A stretch of 64,000 nt of DNA from DASXIF01 sp036498145 (lineage in GTDB: Bacteria; Actinomycetota; Actinomycetes; Mycobacteriales; Jatrophihabitantaceae): NCBI GenBank assembly GCA_963708625.1, contig CAVPSV010000002.1, forward strand, positions 1 through 64,000, given 5' to 3'. Position numbers and translations under genes: made by a program. Positions 39,342 to 47,113 of the stretch are shown here, one piece after another. The notes under the pieces were generated by a model, which was given only the letters and a program-made list of their open reading frames with translations, was not told the DNA's origin and made no database searches. Position 1 is the stretch's first letter. Each line of letters opens with the position of its first letter.

Positions 39342-41528
39342 CTACTCGCCCCGGTCGGCGAGTCGCTTCATCAACAGCTCTTGGAGATCGGCCTGCCCGT
39401 CGGTGCGGGTCCATTGGTCATCGGGCTGCAACTCCCACGCAGCGACACCCGGATCGAACGCCAAATCCAGACACTCGCGCAGATGAGCCCGCGCGCTCGG
39501 GTCCGTCACCTCGCAGAGCACCTCGACCCGGCGGTCCAGATTTCGGTGCATCAGGTCCGCGGACCCGATCCAGTACTCCGCGTTGCCGTCGTTGCCGAAG
39601 TAGTACACGCGCGAATGTTCGAGGAACCGGCCGAGGATCGAGCGTGTGGTGATGTTGTCCGAGAGCCCGGGCACGCCGGCCCGGATCGTGCAGAACGTAC
39701 GTACCAGCAGCTGCACCCGCACGCCGGCGAGCGAGGCGTGATACAGCGCGTCGATGGTCTGTTCATCCACGAGGTGGTTGGTCTTGAACTGGATGAGCGC
39801 TTCGCGCCCGGCGCGCGCATGATCGATCTCGCGCTCGATCCGATCGATCAGCCCCGATCGCAGGCGCTGCGGCGCGACCAGCAGCGATCGGTACTCGGTC
39901 TGGCGCGAGTACCCGGTCAGCACGTTGAACAGGTCGGTGATGTCTGCGCAGATCTGCTCGTCAGCGGTGAACAGCCCGAGGTCTTCGTAGATCCGCGCTG
40001 TCTTCGGGTTGTAGTTGCCGGTACCCACGTGCGCGTAGCGGCGGATCTGATTGCCTTCTTGCCGCACCACCAGCGCCACCTTGCAGTGCGTCTTCAGGCC
40101 CACCACGCCGTAGACCACGTGGCAGCCCGCTCGCTCCAGCGCGCGCGCCCACTTGATGTTTGCCTGCTCGTCGAAGCGGGCTTTGATCTCGACCAGCGCG
40201 ACGACCTGCTTGCCGGCTTCGGCCGCGTCGATGAGGGCGTCCACGATGGGGGAGTCGCCGGAGGTTCGGTACAGCGTCTGCTTGATGGCCAGGACGTGCG
40301 GATCGGCGGCCGCCTGTTCGATGAAGCGCTGCACGCTGGTCGCGAATGACTCATACGGGTGATGCACCAGCACGTCGCCGTCGCGCAGCGTGGAGAACAC
40401 CGACTTCGGCGTCTCACCCTCGGCGAAGCGCGGATTGGTCGTCGGCACGAACGGACGGTCCTTGAGCGTCGGCCGGTCGACGTCGTAGATCTGCCACAGC
40501 GCGCTGAGGTCCAGCAGTCCAGGTACCCGCTGCACGTCCGAGGGCGAGACGTCGATCTCGCTTACCAGCAGGTCGAGGACCTGCTCGTCGATGTCGTCGG
40601 CGACCTCGAGACGCACCGCCGGGCCGAACCGACGCCGGACGAGTTCGCGCTCGAGTGCCTGCAGCAGGTCCTCGTCGCGGTCCTCCTCGACCTCGAAGTC
40701 GGCGTTGCGGGTGACCCGGAAGACGTGGTGCTCGACCACCTGCATGCCCGGGAACAGCATCGATAGGTGTGCCGCGATCAGGTCCTCCAGCGGCAGGTAC
40801 TCCGACTCGGTCGCGGCCTGCGAGACCACCACGAACCGCGGCACGTTGTTGGGCACCTTCACCCGCGCGAACCGTTCGGTGCCGGTGTCGCCGTCGCGGA
40901 CCAGCACGGCCAGGTTCAGCGACAGCCCGGAGATGTACGGGAAGGGATGCGCCGGGTCCACCGCGAGCGGGGTCAGCACCGGGAACACCTTCGTCTCGAA
41001 GTAACGGGCCAGCCGTCGCTTCTCCTCCGCGTCGAGGGCGTCCCAGCGCCGGACGTGGATGCCCTCCTGCGCGAGCGCGGGCTGCACATCGTCGCGGAAG
41101 TAGCTGGCGTGGTCCAGGGCGAGCACGCGTGAGCGCTGGGCGAGGTCGGCGAGTACCTCGCGCGGTGACAACCCGTCTGCCGAGGTCACCTGTAGTCCCA
41201 TGTCCGCCCGCCGCTTCAGGCCGGCGACCCGCACCATGTAGAACTCGTCGAGGTTGCTGGCGAAGATGGCCAGGTACTTGACCCGCTCCAGCAGCGGCTG
41301 ATGATCGTCCTTGGCCAGCGCCAGCACCCGGGCATTGAAGGCCAGCCAGGACAGCTCCCGATTGCTGAACCGGCGATCGGGGAGATCGGTGGCCAGGTCG
41401 GCCGTCTCGCCGAGGTCGCCGTCGGGCACCGAGTCGGACGGGTCGATCGGTGGTGCGGACACTCGTTGATGTGGAGTGACCGCGTCGTCGACCTCGCCGT
41501 GCTGTACCGCAGTCTGCGGTCCGGTCAT
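39342..41528 (-). CDS. ppk: Polyphosphate kinase (PPK1)
   Basis: 728-aa enzyme that reversibly makes polyphosphate from ATP. Four-domain PPK1 layout: RFSNRELSWLAFNARVLALA and IFASNLDEFYMVRVAGLKRR in the N-terminal domains; the first catalytic histidine region GLKTHCKVALVVRQEGNQIR with YAHVGTGNYNPKTARIYEDL, then a second phospholipase-D-like domain with VQLLVRTFCTIRAGVPGLSD and GSADLMHRNLDRRVEVLCEV. The ATG overlaps the fbiD stop as ATGA, and mutT1 follows. The N-terminal ~55 residues are a disordered extension. Confidence 0.95.
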   Translation of the reverse strand: MTGPQTAVQHGEVDDAVTPHQRVSAPPIDPSDSVPDGDLGETADLATDLPDRRFSNRELSWLAFNARVLALAKDDHQPLLERVKYLAIFASNLDEFYMVRVAGLKRRADMGLQVTSADGLSPREVLADLAQRSRVLALDHASYFRDDVQPALAQEGIHVRRWDALDAEEKRRLARYFETKVFPVLTPLAVDPAHPFPYISGLSLNLAVLVRDGDTGTERFARVKVPNNVPRFVVVSQAATESEYLPLEDLIAAHLSMLFPGMQVVEHHVFRVTRNADFEVEEDRDEDLLQALERELVRRRFGPAVRLEVADDIDEQVLDLLVSEIDVSPSDVQRVPGLLDLSALWQIYDVDRPTLKDRPFVPTTNPRFAEGETPKSVFSTLRDGDVLVHHPYESFATSVQRFIEQAAADPHVLAIKQTLYRTSGDSPIVDALIDAAEAGKQVVALVEIKARFDEQANIKWARALERAGCHVVYGVVGLKTHCKVALVVRQEGNQIRRYAHVGTGNYNPKTARIYEDLGLFTADEQICADITDLFNVLTGYSRQTEYRSLLVAPQRLRSGLIDRIEREIDHARAGREALIQFKTNHLVDEQTIDALYHASLAGVRVQLLVRTFCTIRAGVPGLSDNITTRSILGRFLEHSRVYYFGNDGNAEYWIGSADLMHRNLDRRVEVLCEVTDPSARAHLRECLDLAFDPGVAAWELQPDDQWTRTDGQADLQELLMKRLADRGE

Positions 41529-42214
41529 CGTGCCATCCTGTCGCACCCAGGTGAACGCGGCGTGACCGGTGGGCCGGTGGCAGCGCACCCGGCCGTCGCC
41601 AGCGGCTCCGCGTCGAGGTCGGCCGTCGCGGCCAGGGTGTGTTCGCCTACGCCCAGCGCCAGCGCCACGCGTAGGTCGGCCTCGGTATCCACGTCCTGAC
41701 GCAAGCCCGCACCGCCGGTCAGCGCGGTTGCCACCCGGGCATGGCGAGCGGCGGATCCCAGACCGAAACAGGGTCGCAACTCCGCGCCCGGCCGGGCGGT
41801 GAGCAGTGTGGTCCCGCTTGCCGGGGAGTCGGCGACGTAACCGAGTGGCGTGTCGGCGGCCTGAGCCAAGGCCAGTGCCAGCTCGAGCGGCCGGAGCGCG
41901 GGCAGGTCGGCGACCAGCGCCGCCACACCGTCTTCGGGCCACCGAAGCGCGCAGGCTCGCCATGCCTCGCGCAGCGCGGCGTTGAGCCCGCGCGTCGTCT
42001 GCACCAGCACCAGGTCGGCATCACCGGCGTCGACGCCGGGCTCGTCCACCACCGCGACCACCCGTGCCACGCCCTCGGCCGCTCGGGCCGCGGCGACGGT
42101 GTCCGCGCGCAGTGCCTGCACCAGTCGCGGGTGCGTGCCGGGAATACCGGCCGGATCCAGCCGCGACTTCGCCCGAACCGGCGATTTCACCGGAATCACG
42201 ACCGTCCACCGCAT
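41525..42214 (-). CDS. cofC: Phosphoenolpyruvate/phospholactate guanylyltransferase (F420 synthesis)
   Basis: 229-aa CofC/FbiD protein activating 2-phospho-L-lactate or phosphoenolpyruvate with GTP for coenzyme F420. N-terminal nucleotidyltransferase motif WTVVIPVKSPVRAKSRLDPA, GLNAALREAWRACALRWPED with LVADLPALRPLELALAL, and RPCFGLGSAARHARV near residue 147. In actinobacteria the substrate is phosphoenolpyruvate (FbiD). TAGACT ends six bases before the ATG (42226-42221): leaderless. First gene of a cofC-ppk-mutT1 unit; the other F420 genes are outside the window. Confidence 0.9.
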   Translation of the reverse strand: MRWTVVIPVKSPVRAKSRLDPAGIPGTHPRLVQALRADTVAAARAAEGVARVVAVVDEPGVDAGDADLVLVQTTRGLNAALREAWRACALRWPEDGVAALVADLPALRPLELALALAQAADTPLGYVADSPASGTTLLTARPGAELRPCFGLGSAARHARVATALTGGAGLRQDVDTEADLRVALALGVGEHTLAATADLDAEPLATAGCAATGPPVTPRSPGCDRMAR

Positions 42215-42250
42215 CGCGCAAGTCTACGAGCCTGACCCTGGAAGAGGGGC

Positions 42251-42307
42251 GGGGTGACGCAGCGAGGCGAGGGCGGAGTGACGCAGCGAGGCGAGGGCGG
42301 AGTGAGC
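42251..42307 (+). repeat. 24-bp tandem repeat upstream of plsC
   Basis: Two copies of GG(G/A)GTGACGCAGCGAGGCG plus AGGGC (42251-42274, 42275-42298) and the first nine bases of a third. It lies in the divergent region between fbiD and the acyltransferase. Confidence 0.85.
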
Positions 42308-42458
42308 ATCGCAGGGCCGCCCGCGGCCCGAGGAGCGGAGCGACCCCGAGCCGAGCAATGGGAATCACGTTTTCCCGCCGATACGGCAGACTCGAACGCG
42401 ACGGGTACGCCGCGCGCGGCGGTTGTCAGCGGTTAGCCAGGGTCAGGAGGAGGTACGG

Positions 42459-43232
42459 GTGCCGAGGTTGGCGAAGCTGCGCAAGCCCGGGCACGGCGAG
42501 GAACTCGGTCTTGTCTGGCGCGTCGTCTGGCTGATCCTGTACGCGCCGGTGTCGTTGCTGATGAAGTCGCGCTACCGCCACCTGGACCGGATCCCGCAAT
42601 CCGGACCCGCCATCATCGTGGTGAATCACGTCTCGCACATCGACCCGTTCCTGGTCGCGAAGATGGTGATCGACGCGGCCCGCACCCCCCGGTTTCTGGC
42701 CAAGGATTCGATCTTCGATGTGCCGGTGGTGGGCGCCGCCATGCGCGGGATGGGGCACATCCCGGTCAAGCGCGGGACCGCTGACGCCCGCCAGTCACTG
42801 ACCGCCGCGGTCGACGCGCTGCGGGCCGGCAAGGTGATCGTGCTGCATCCGGAGGGGACGGTCACCCGCGACCCGGACGGCTGGCCGATGGCGGGCAAGA
42901 CCGGCGCCGCCCGGCTGGCGACGCTGGCCCGCGACGACGGGATTGACGTGCCGGTGATCCCAGTCGTGCAGTGGGGTGTGCAGGATTCGATCGACCTCTA
43001 TCACAAGAAGTTCCGCATGATCCCGCGGCCGCGGCACACAATCTCCGTCGGCACACCGATCGATCTGTCCGCGTGGCGCGACCAGCCGGCGTCGGCCAGG
43101 GTGCTGCACCAGATCACCGATGCGATCATGCGCCGACTGCGCTCGGACGTCGCGGACTTGCGCGGCGTGCCCGCGCCGACCGGTGAGCTGTACGTCTGGG
43201 TCCGCCGGGACAGTCGGGCCGCAGCCAGATGA
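42459..43232 (+). CDS. 1-acylglycerol-3-phosphate acyltransferase-like protein (PlsC family)
   Basis: 257-aa LPLAT-family acyltransferase. One N-terminal hydrophobic stretch (VWRVVWLILYAPVSLLM), the catalytic NHVSHIDPF (HxxxxD) near residue 55, RFLAKDSIFDVPVVGAAMRG near 77 and HPEGTVTRDPDGWPMAGKTG near 130. Makes phosphatidic acid in glycerolipid synthesis; gpsA directly downstream supplies glycerol-3-phosphate, so the pair forms a phospholipid-precursor unit. GTG chosen because GGAGGAGG lies five bases upstream. Confidence 0.9.
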   Translation: MPRLAKLRKPGHGEELGLVWRVVWLILYAPVSLLMKSRYRHLDRIPQSGPAIIVVNHVSHIDPFLVAKMVIDAARTPRFLAKDSIFDVPVVGAAMRGMGHIPVKRGTADARQSLTAAVDALRAGKVIVLHPEGTVTRDPDGWPMAGKTGAARLATLARDDGIDVPVIPVVQWGVQDSIDLYHKKFRMIPRPRHTISVGTPIDLSAWRDQPASARVLHQITDAIMRRLRSDVADLRGVPAPTGELYVWVRRDSRAAAR

Positions 43233-43234
43233 AT

Positions 43235-43309
43235 CCGAGCGCCACGACACCGAGCGCCACGACACCGAGCGCCACGACACCGAGCGCCACGACACCGAGC
43301 GCCACGACA
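43235..43309 (+). repeat. 15-bp tandem repeat between plsC and gpsA
   Basis: Five exact copies of CCGAGCGCCACGACA, beginning two bases after the acyltransferase stop. The DNA right after it supplies the GGAG ribosome-binding site of gpsA. Confidence 0.93.
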
Positions 43310-43334
43310 CCATGCGCCAGCTAGCGGAGCGAGC

Positions 43335-44333
43335 ATGAAGACCGCTGTCTTCGGCGCGGGTTCGTGGGGCACCGCCTTCGCCAAGGTGCTCGCCGATGCC
43401 GGCAACGACGTCACCCTGTGGGCGCGCCGCGAGGAGCTGGCGCAGGCGATCAATTCCTCGCGGCAGAACCCTGAATACCTGCCGGATGTAGCTCTGCCGG
43501 ACGCGCTCGTCGCCACGCACGATTCGGCACTGGCGCTGCGCGACGCCGAGCTGATCGCGTTCGCCATCCCGTCCCAGCTGTTGCGGGAGAACCTGGCGAA
43601 ATGGGCGCCGGAACTGCCGCAAGCGGTAACCCTGGTGAGCCTGATGAAGGGCGTCGAACTCGGTACCACGAAGCGGATGACCGAGGTGATAGCCGATGTG
43701 AGTGGCGCGGGCACGGACCGGATCGCGGTCGTGTCCGGCCCGAACCTCGCGCGCGAGATCGCCGCCGAACAACCCACCGCGACCGTCGTGGCCTGCGCCG
43801 CTGCCGAACGCGCCGTGCGCGTGCAGCACGCCTGCAGCGCACCCTACTTCCGCCCGTACACCAACACCGACGTGGTCGGGTGCGAGCTCGGCGGTGCGGT
43901 CAAGAACGTGATCGCGCTCGCGGCCGGGATGGCGCGCGGCATGGGCTTCGGCGACAACACCATCGCCTCGATCATCACGCGCGGGCTGGCGGAAACGGCG
44001 CGCCTCGGCGTCGAACTCGGCGCCGACCCGATGACGTTCGCCGGGTTGGCCGGGCTCGGTGATCTCGTCGCCACCTGCTCCTCGCCGCTGTCGCGCAACC
44101 GCAGCTTCGGGGAGCGACTCGGTCGCGGCGACACCCTGGCGCAGGCACAGCAAGCCACGCACGGGCAGGTCGCGGAGGGCGTGCAGTCCTGCCGGGCCGT
44201 GCTCGAACTAGCGCGGCGCCACGGCGTGGACGTACCGATCACCCAGGCGGTAGAGGCCGTGTGCTTCCGCGGGCTGACGCCACCGGCGATGGTTGATCTG
44301 CTCATGTCACGGTCGGTGAAGAGCGAGATCTGA
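43335..44333 (+). CDS. gpsA: Glycerol-3-phosphate dehydrogenase, NAD(P)+
   Basis: 332-aa soluble enzyme reducing dihydroxyacetone phosphate to sn-glycerol-3-phosphate for lipids. Rossmann motif AVFGAGSWGTAFAKVLADAG at residues 4-23, SGPNLAREIAAEQPT near 135, the catalytic lysine in ELGGAVKNVIALAAGMARGM near 190 and GLAGLGDLVATCSSPLSRNR near 236. GGAG precedes the ATG. Follows plsC after the repeat; ddl comes next on its own promoter. Confidence 0.96.
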   Translation: MKTAVFGAGSWGTAFAKVLADAGNDVTLWARREELAQAINSSRQNPEYLPDVALPDALVATHDSALALRDAELIAFAIPSQLLRENLAKWAPELPQAVTLVSLMKGVELGTTKRMTEVIADVSGAGTDRIAVVSGPNLAREIAAEQPTATVVACAAAERAVRVQHACSAPYFRPYTNTDVVGCELGGAVKNVIALAAGMARGMGFGDNTIASIITRGLAETARLGVELGADPMTFAGLAGLGDLVATCSSPLSRNRSFGERLGRGDTLAQAQQATHGQVAEGVQSCRAVLELARRHGVDVPITQAVEAVCFRGLTPPAMVDLLMSRSVKSEI

Positions 44334-44344
44334 CCCAGCACCCA

Positions 44345-44389
44345 CGTGGGGAGTTTTGTTCCCGGAATCCGGGAAGAAGCCTCCCAACG
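44345..44389. repeat. 45-base intergenic palindrome (family member 2)
   Basis: CGTGGGGAG (44345-44353) with CTCCCAACG (44381-44389, one mismatch) and inside it TTCCCGG (44359-44365) with CCGGGAA (44369-44375), 3-base loop. Shares ACGTGGGGAG and TTCCCGG...CGGGAAGAA with the palindrome at 15044-15090. Nine bases before the ddl -10 box. Confidence 0.8.
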
Positions 44390-44410
44390 CTGGGAAGTAG
44401 GGTCGGGCTC

Positions 44411-45487
44411 GTGGCGCGGATCCGGATAGCGGTTGTGTACGGCGGGCGCAGCAGCGAGCACGGCATCTCCGTGGTCTCCGCCGGGAGCGTGCTCGCCGCA
44501 CTCGACCCGGACAAGTACGACGTCGTGCCGATCGGCATCACGCCGGACGGTGCGTGGGTGCTGACCGATGCCGCGCCGGACACGTTGCGGATCACCGGCC
44601 GGACGTTGCCGGAGGTGGACAAGGGCACGGCGGTCGTTCTCGCCCCGGACCCTACGGCGGGGCTGGTTGCCGTCGAGCCCGGCGTCGGTGTGTCGGTGCT
44701 GGAGTCGGTGGACGTGGTGTTCCCGTTGCTGCACGGTCGGTTCGGCGAGGACGGCACCATCCAGGGATTGCTCGAGATGGCCGGCGTGCCGTATGTCGGC
44801 CCGGGGGTGTTCGCGAGCGCCGCGGCGATGGACAAGGAGTTCAGCAAGAAGTTGCTGCGCGCCGAAGGGCTTCGCGTCGGCGAGTTCAGCGTATTGCGCT
44901 CACCTGACGCGCCGTCGGCCGCGGACCTGCAGCATCTCGGCCTGCCCCTGTTCGTCAAGCCTGCGCGCGGGGGCTCGAGCGTGGGCATCAGCAAGGTCAG
45001 CTCGTGGGCGGACCTGCCCGCCGCAGTCGCGCTCGCCTTCGACCATGACAGCAAGGTGCTGGTGGAGGCGGCCGTCGCCGGCCGGGAGATCGAATGTGGC
45101 GTGCTGGAAGGCGAAGATGGCAAGCCGGTGGCGAGCGTGCCGGCCGAGATCCGGCTCGTGCGCGGGCACGACTGGTACGACTTCGACGCCAAGTACCTCG
45201 ACGATGCGTGCGAGTTCGACATCCCGGCGGACCTGCCGGCCGCGACCACCGAAGCGGTCCGGGACGCTGCGTGTCGTGCATTCGTGGCGCTGGACTGCGC
45301 CGGACTTGCTCGCGTCGACTTCTTCGTCACGCCGGGCGGCGAGATCGTCGTCAACGAGGTGAACACCATGCCGGGCTTCACCCCGATCTCGATGTTCCCG
45401 CGCACGTGGGCGGCCAGCGGCGTGCAATATCCCGAGCTGGTCGACCGGCTCATCGCCTCAGCGTTGCGCCGCGGACCGGCGCGCTGA
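44411..45487 (+). CDS. ddl: D-alanine-D-alanine ligase
   Basis: 358-aa ATP-grasp ligase making the D-Ala-D-Ala dipeptide of peptidoglycan. Motifs: VVYGGRSSEHGISVVSAGSV at residues 7-26, PLLHGRFGEDGTIQGLLEMA near 109, PLFVKPARGGSSVGISKV near 181 and EVNTMPGFTPISMFPRTW near 315. TAGGGT (44398-44403) ends seven bases before the GTG, so a leaderless transcript is likely. mutT follows three bases after the stop. Confidence 0.96.
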   Translation: MARIRIAVVYGGRSSEHGISVVSAGSVLAALDPDKYDVVPIGITPDGAWVLTDAAPDTLRITGRTLPEVDKGTAVVLAPDPTAGLVAVEPGVGVSVLESVDVVFPLLHGRFGEDGTIQGLLEMAGVPYVGPGVFASAAAMDKEFSKKLLRAEGLRVGEFSVLRSPDAPSAADLQHLGLPLFVKPARGGSSVGISKVSSWADLPAAVALAFDHDSKVLVEAAVAGREIECGVLEGEDGKPVASVPAEIRLVRGHDWYDFDAKYLDDACEFDIPADLPAATTEAVRDAACRAFVALDCAGLARVDFFVTPGGEIVVNEVNTMPGFTPISMFPRTWAASGVQYPELVDRLIASALRRGPAR

Positions 45488-45490
45488 GCC

Positions 45491-45895
45491 ATGGCCGCGC
45501 GGGTGGTAGGCGCGGCGATCATGTTCGACGGGCGCGTCCTGGCGGCTCGTCGCCGCGCCCCGGCGGCGCTGGCCGGGCTGTGGGAGTTCCCGGGCGGCAA
45601 GGTGGAAGCCGGTGAGTCCGATGCGCAGGCGCTGGTGCGGGAGTGCCGCGAGGAACTGAGCGTGGAGATCGCGGTGGGGGAGTTGATCGGCACCGCGCAG
45701 CTGGACGACGGCGGCGAGCTGGCGATCTACCTGGCCGAGCACCTCATCGGCTTCCCCGAGCCGCATCACCACGAGGAGACGCGCTGGGTCGCGCCGGCCG
45801 CGCTCGCGGCGCTGGACTGGGTGCCGGCAGACCGGGCCATCGCGGCCGCACTTGCCGCCCGCCTCATCCGAGAACTCGGTGGTCGCGATGGGTGA
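45491..45895 (+). CDS. Nudix hydrolase, MutT-type (8-oxo-dGTP diphosphatase)
   Basis: 134-aa Nudix protein: LWEFPGGKVEAGESDAQALV followed by RECREELSVEI gives a complete Nudix box (residues ~36-58). The length and PGGKVE motif are those of MutT/MutT2-type nucleotide sanitisers that hydrolyse 8-oxo-dGTP or modified CTP. Start lies three bases after ddl, hence same operon. Convergent with the CoA-transferase gene. Exact nucleotide preference cannot be read from sequence. Confidence 0.88.
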   Translation: MAARVVGAAIMFDGRVLAARRRAPAALAGLWEFPGGKVEAGESDAQALVRECREELSVEIAVGELIGTAQLDDGGELAIYLAEHLIGFPEPHHHEETRWVAPAALAALDWVPADRAIAAALAARLIRELGGRDG

Positions 45896-45941
45896 GCGCG
45901 ATCTGTAGCGCGCCGAACCGGGGTGCTCAGCGCGTCGCTGC

Positions 45942-47108
45942 TCAGGCGATGGTGCCCTCGGCGCGCAGCTCATCGATCGCCGCATCGGTGTAGCCGGCCT
46001 CGCGCAGTAGGTCGCTGGCGGCACCGTTCATCTCGGTCAGGGCCGCCAGTCGCGCCGGTGTCGCCGAAAACCGGGGCGCGGGACGGGCAAGCACCGCCTC
46101 GCCGAGGGCGCCATAGCTATCGCGCGCGACGTTGTGCGGATGCGCCAGCGCCTCTGCCAGCGTGAGCACCGGGGCGACGCAGGCATCCAACGGTGCGAAC
46201 ACCCGCGCCCAATCGTCGCGGGTCTGCGCCGCGAACGCGTCCGTCAGCACCTGCGCGCAGGAGGCCCACTGCGCCGGGTCGTACGGCGAAGGCGTGCTGT
46301 CGATGTCGCGGCCTATGCCGCGTACCAGCTCGGCCCAGAACTGTGGCTCGAGCGCGCCGACCGCCACGTACCGGCCGTCGGCACACTCGTAGCAGCGGTA
46401 GTTCGGCGCTCCACCGTCGAGCATGTTCGACCCACGCCGGTCGCTCCAGCCGCCACTGGCAAGGAACGTCCGCGTCATCGAGCCGAGGTATCCGGCGCCC
46501 TCGGTCATGGCCGCGTCCACCACCTGACCCACCCCGGTCTCGCGTGCGTGCAGCAACGCGGCCAGCAGACCGGTGGCCAGGAACATCGACCCACCGCCGA
46601 AGTCGGCCACGTAGTTGATCGGCGGAACCGGCGGGCCGTCCGCGGGGCCGATGCCGTGCAGCAATCCGGTGATGGCCAGGTAGGTGATGTCGTGTCCCGC
46701 CGTCGGCGCGAGCGGACCGTCCTGGCCCCAGCCGGTCATCCGGCCGTACACCAGTCGCGGGTTGCGCTCGAGCGCCTCCGCCGGCCCGACGCCGAGCCGT
46801 TCGGCCACGCCCGGGCGGAATCCTTCGATGAGTGCGTCGCAGCGTTCGAGCAGCCGCAGCACCACCTGAGCGCCGCCCGGCCGGCGCAGATCGAGGGCGA
46901 TGGAGCGGCGACCGCGGCCGAGCGGTCCGGCCGGCAAGCCGCCGAACATGCCACCCTGGCCCGGCAGCTTGTCGATGCGGATCACCTCAGCGCCGAGGTC
47001 GGCGAGCAGCATGCCCAGGAACGGCACCGGGCCGATGGCCGGCAGCTCGAGTACTCGAACGCCGGCCAGCGGCCCGGTCACGTCTGTGCCTGCGGAGGCA
47101 GCGGTCAC
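45942..47108 (-). CDS. CoA-transferase III family, alpha-methylacyl-CoA racemase-like
   Basis: 388-aa CaiB/BaiF protein. LELPAIGPVPFLGMLLADLG near residue 22, RGRRSIALDLRRPGG near 64, the AMACR catalytic histidine segment TAGHDITYLAITGLLHGIG near 130, NYVADFGGGSMFLATGLLAA near 155 and EPQFWAELVRGIGRD near 235. Racemases of this group epimerise 2-methylacyl-CoAs so that branched fatty acids or sterol side chains can enter beta-oxidation. GTG lies five bases after the fadB stop, and fadA is upstream of fadB, so the three form a minus-strand beta-oxidation operon. Confidence 0.88.
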   Translation of the reverse strand: MTAASAGTDVTGPLAGVRVLELPAIGPVPFLGMLLADLGAEVIRIDKLPGQGGMFGGLPAGPLGRGRRSIALDLRRPGGAQVVLRLLERCDALIEGFRPGVAERLGVGPAEALERNPRLVYGRMTGWGQDGPLAPTAGHDITYLAITGLLHGIGPADGPPVPPINYVADFGGGSMFLATGLLAALLHARETGVGQVVDAAMTEGAGYLGSMTRTFLASGGWSDRRGSNMLDGGAPNYRCYECADGRYVAVGALEPQFWAELVRGIGRDIDSTPSPYDPAQWASCAQVLTDAFAAQTRDDWARVFAPLDACVAPVLTLAEALAHPHNVARDSYGALGEAVLARPAPRFSATPARLAALTEMNGAASDLLREAGYTDAAIDELRAEGTIA

Positions 47109-47113
47109 GCCGC

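Noticed and set aside
43235..43309. CRISPR-like array
   Set aside because: Units are contiguous 15-mers with no spacers and no cas genes.
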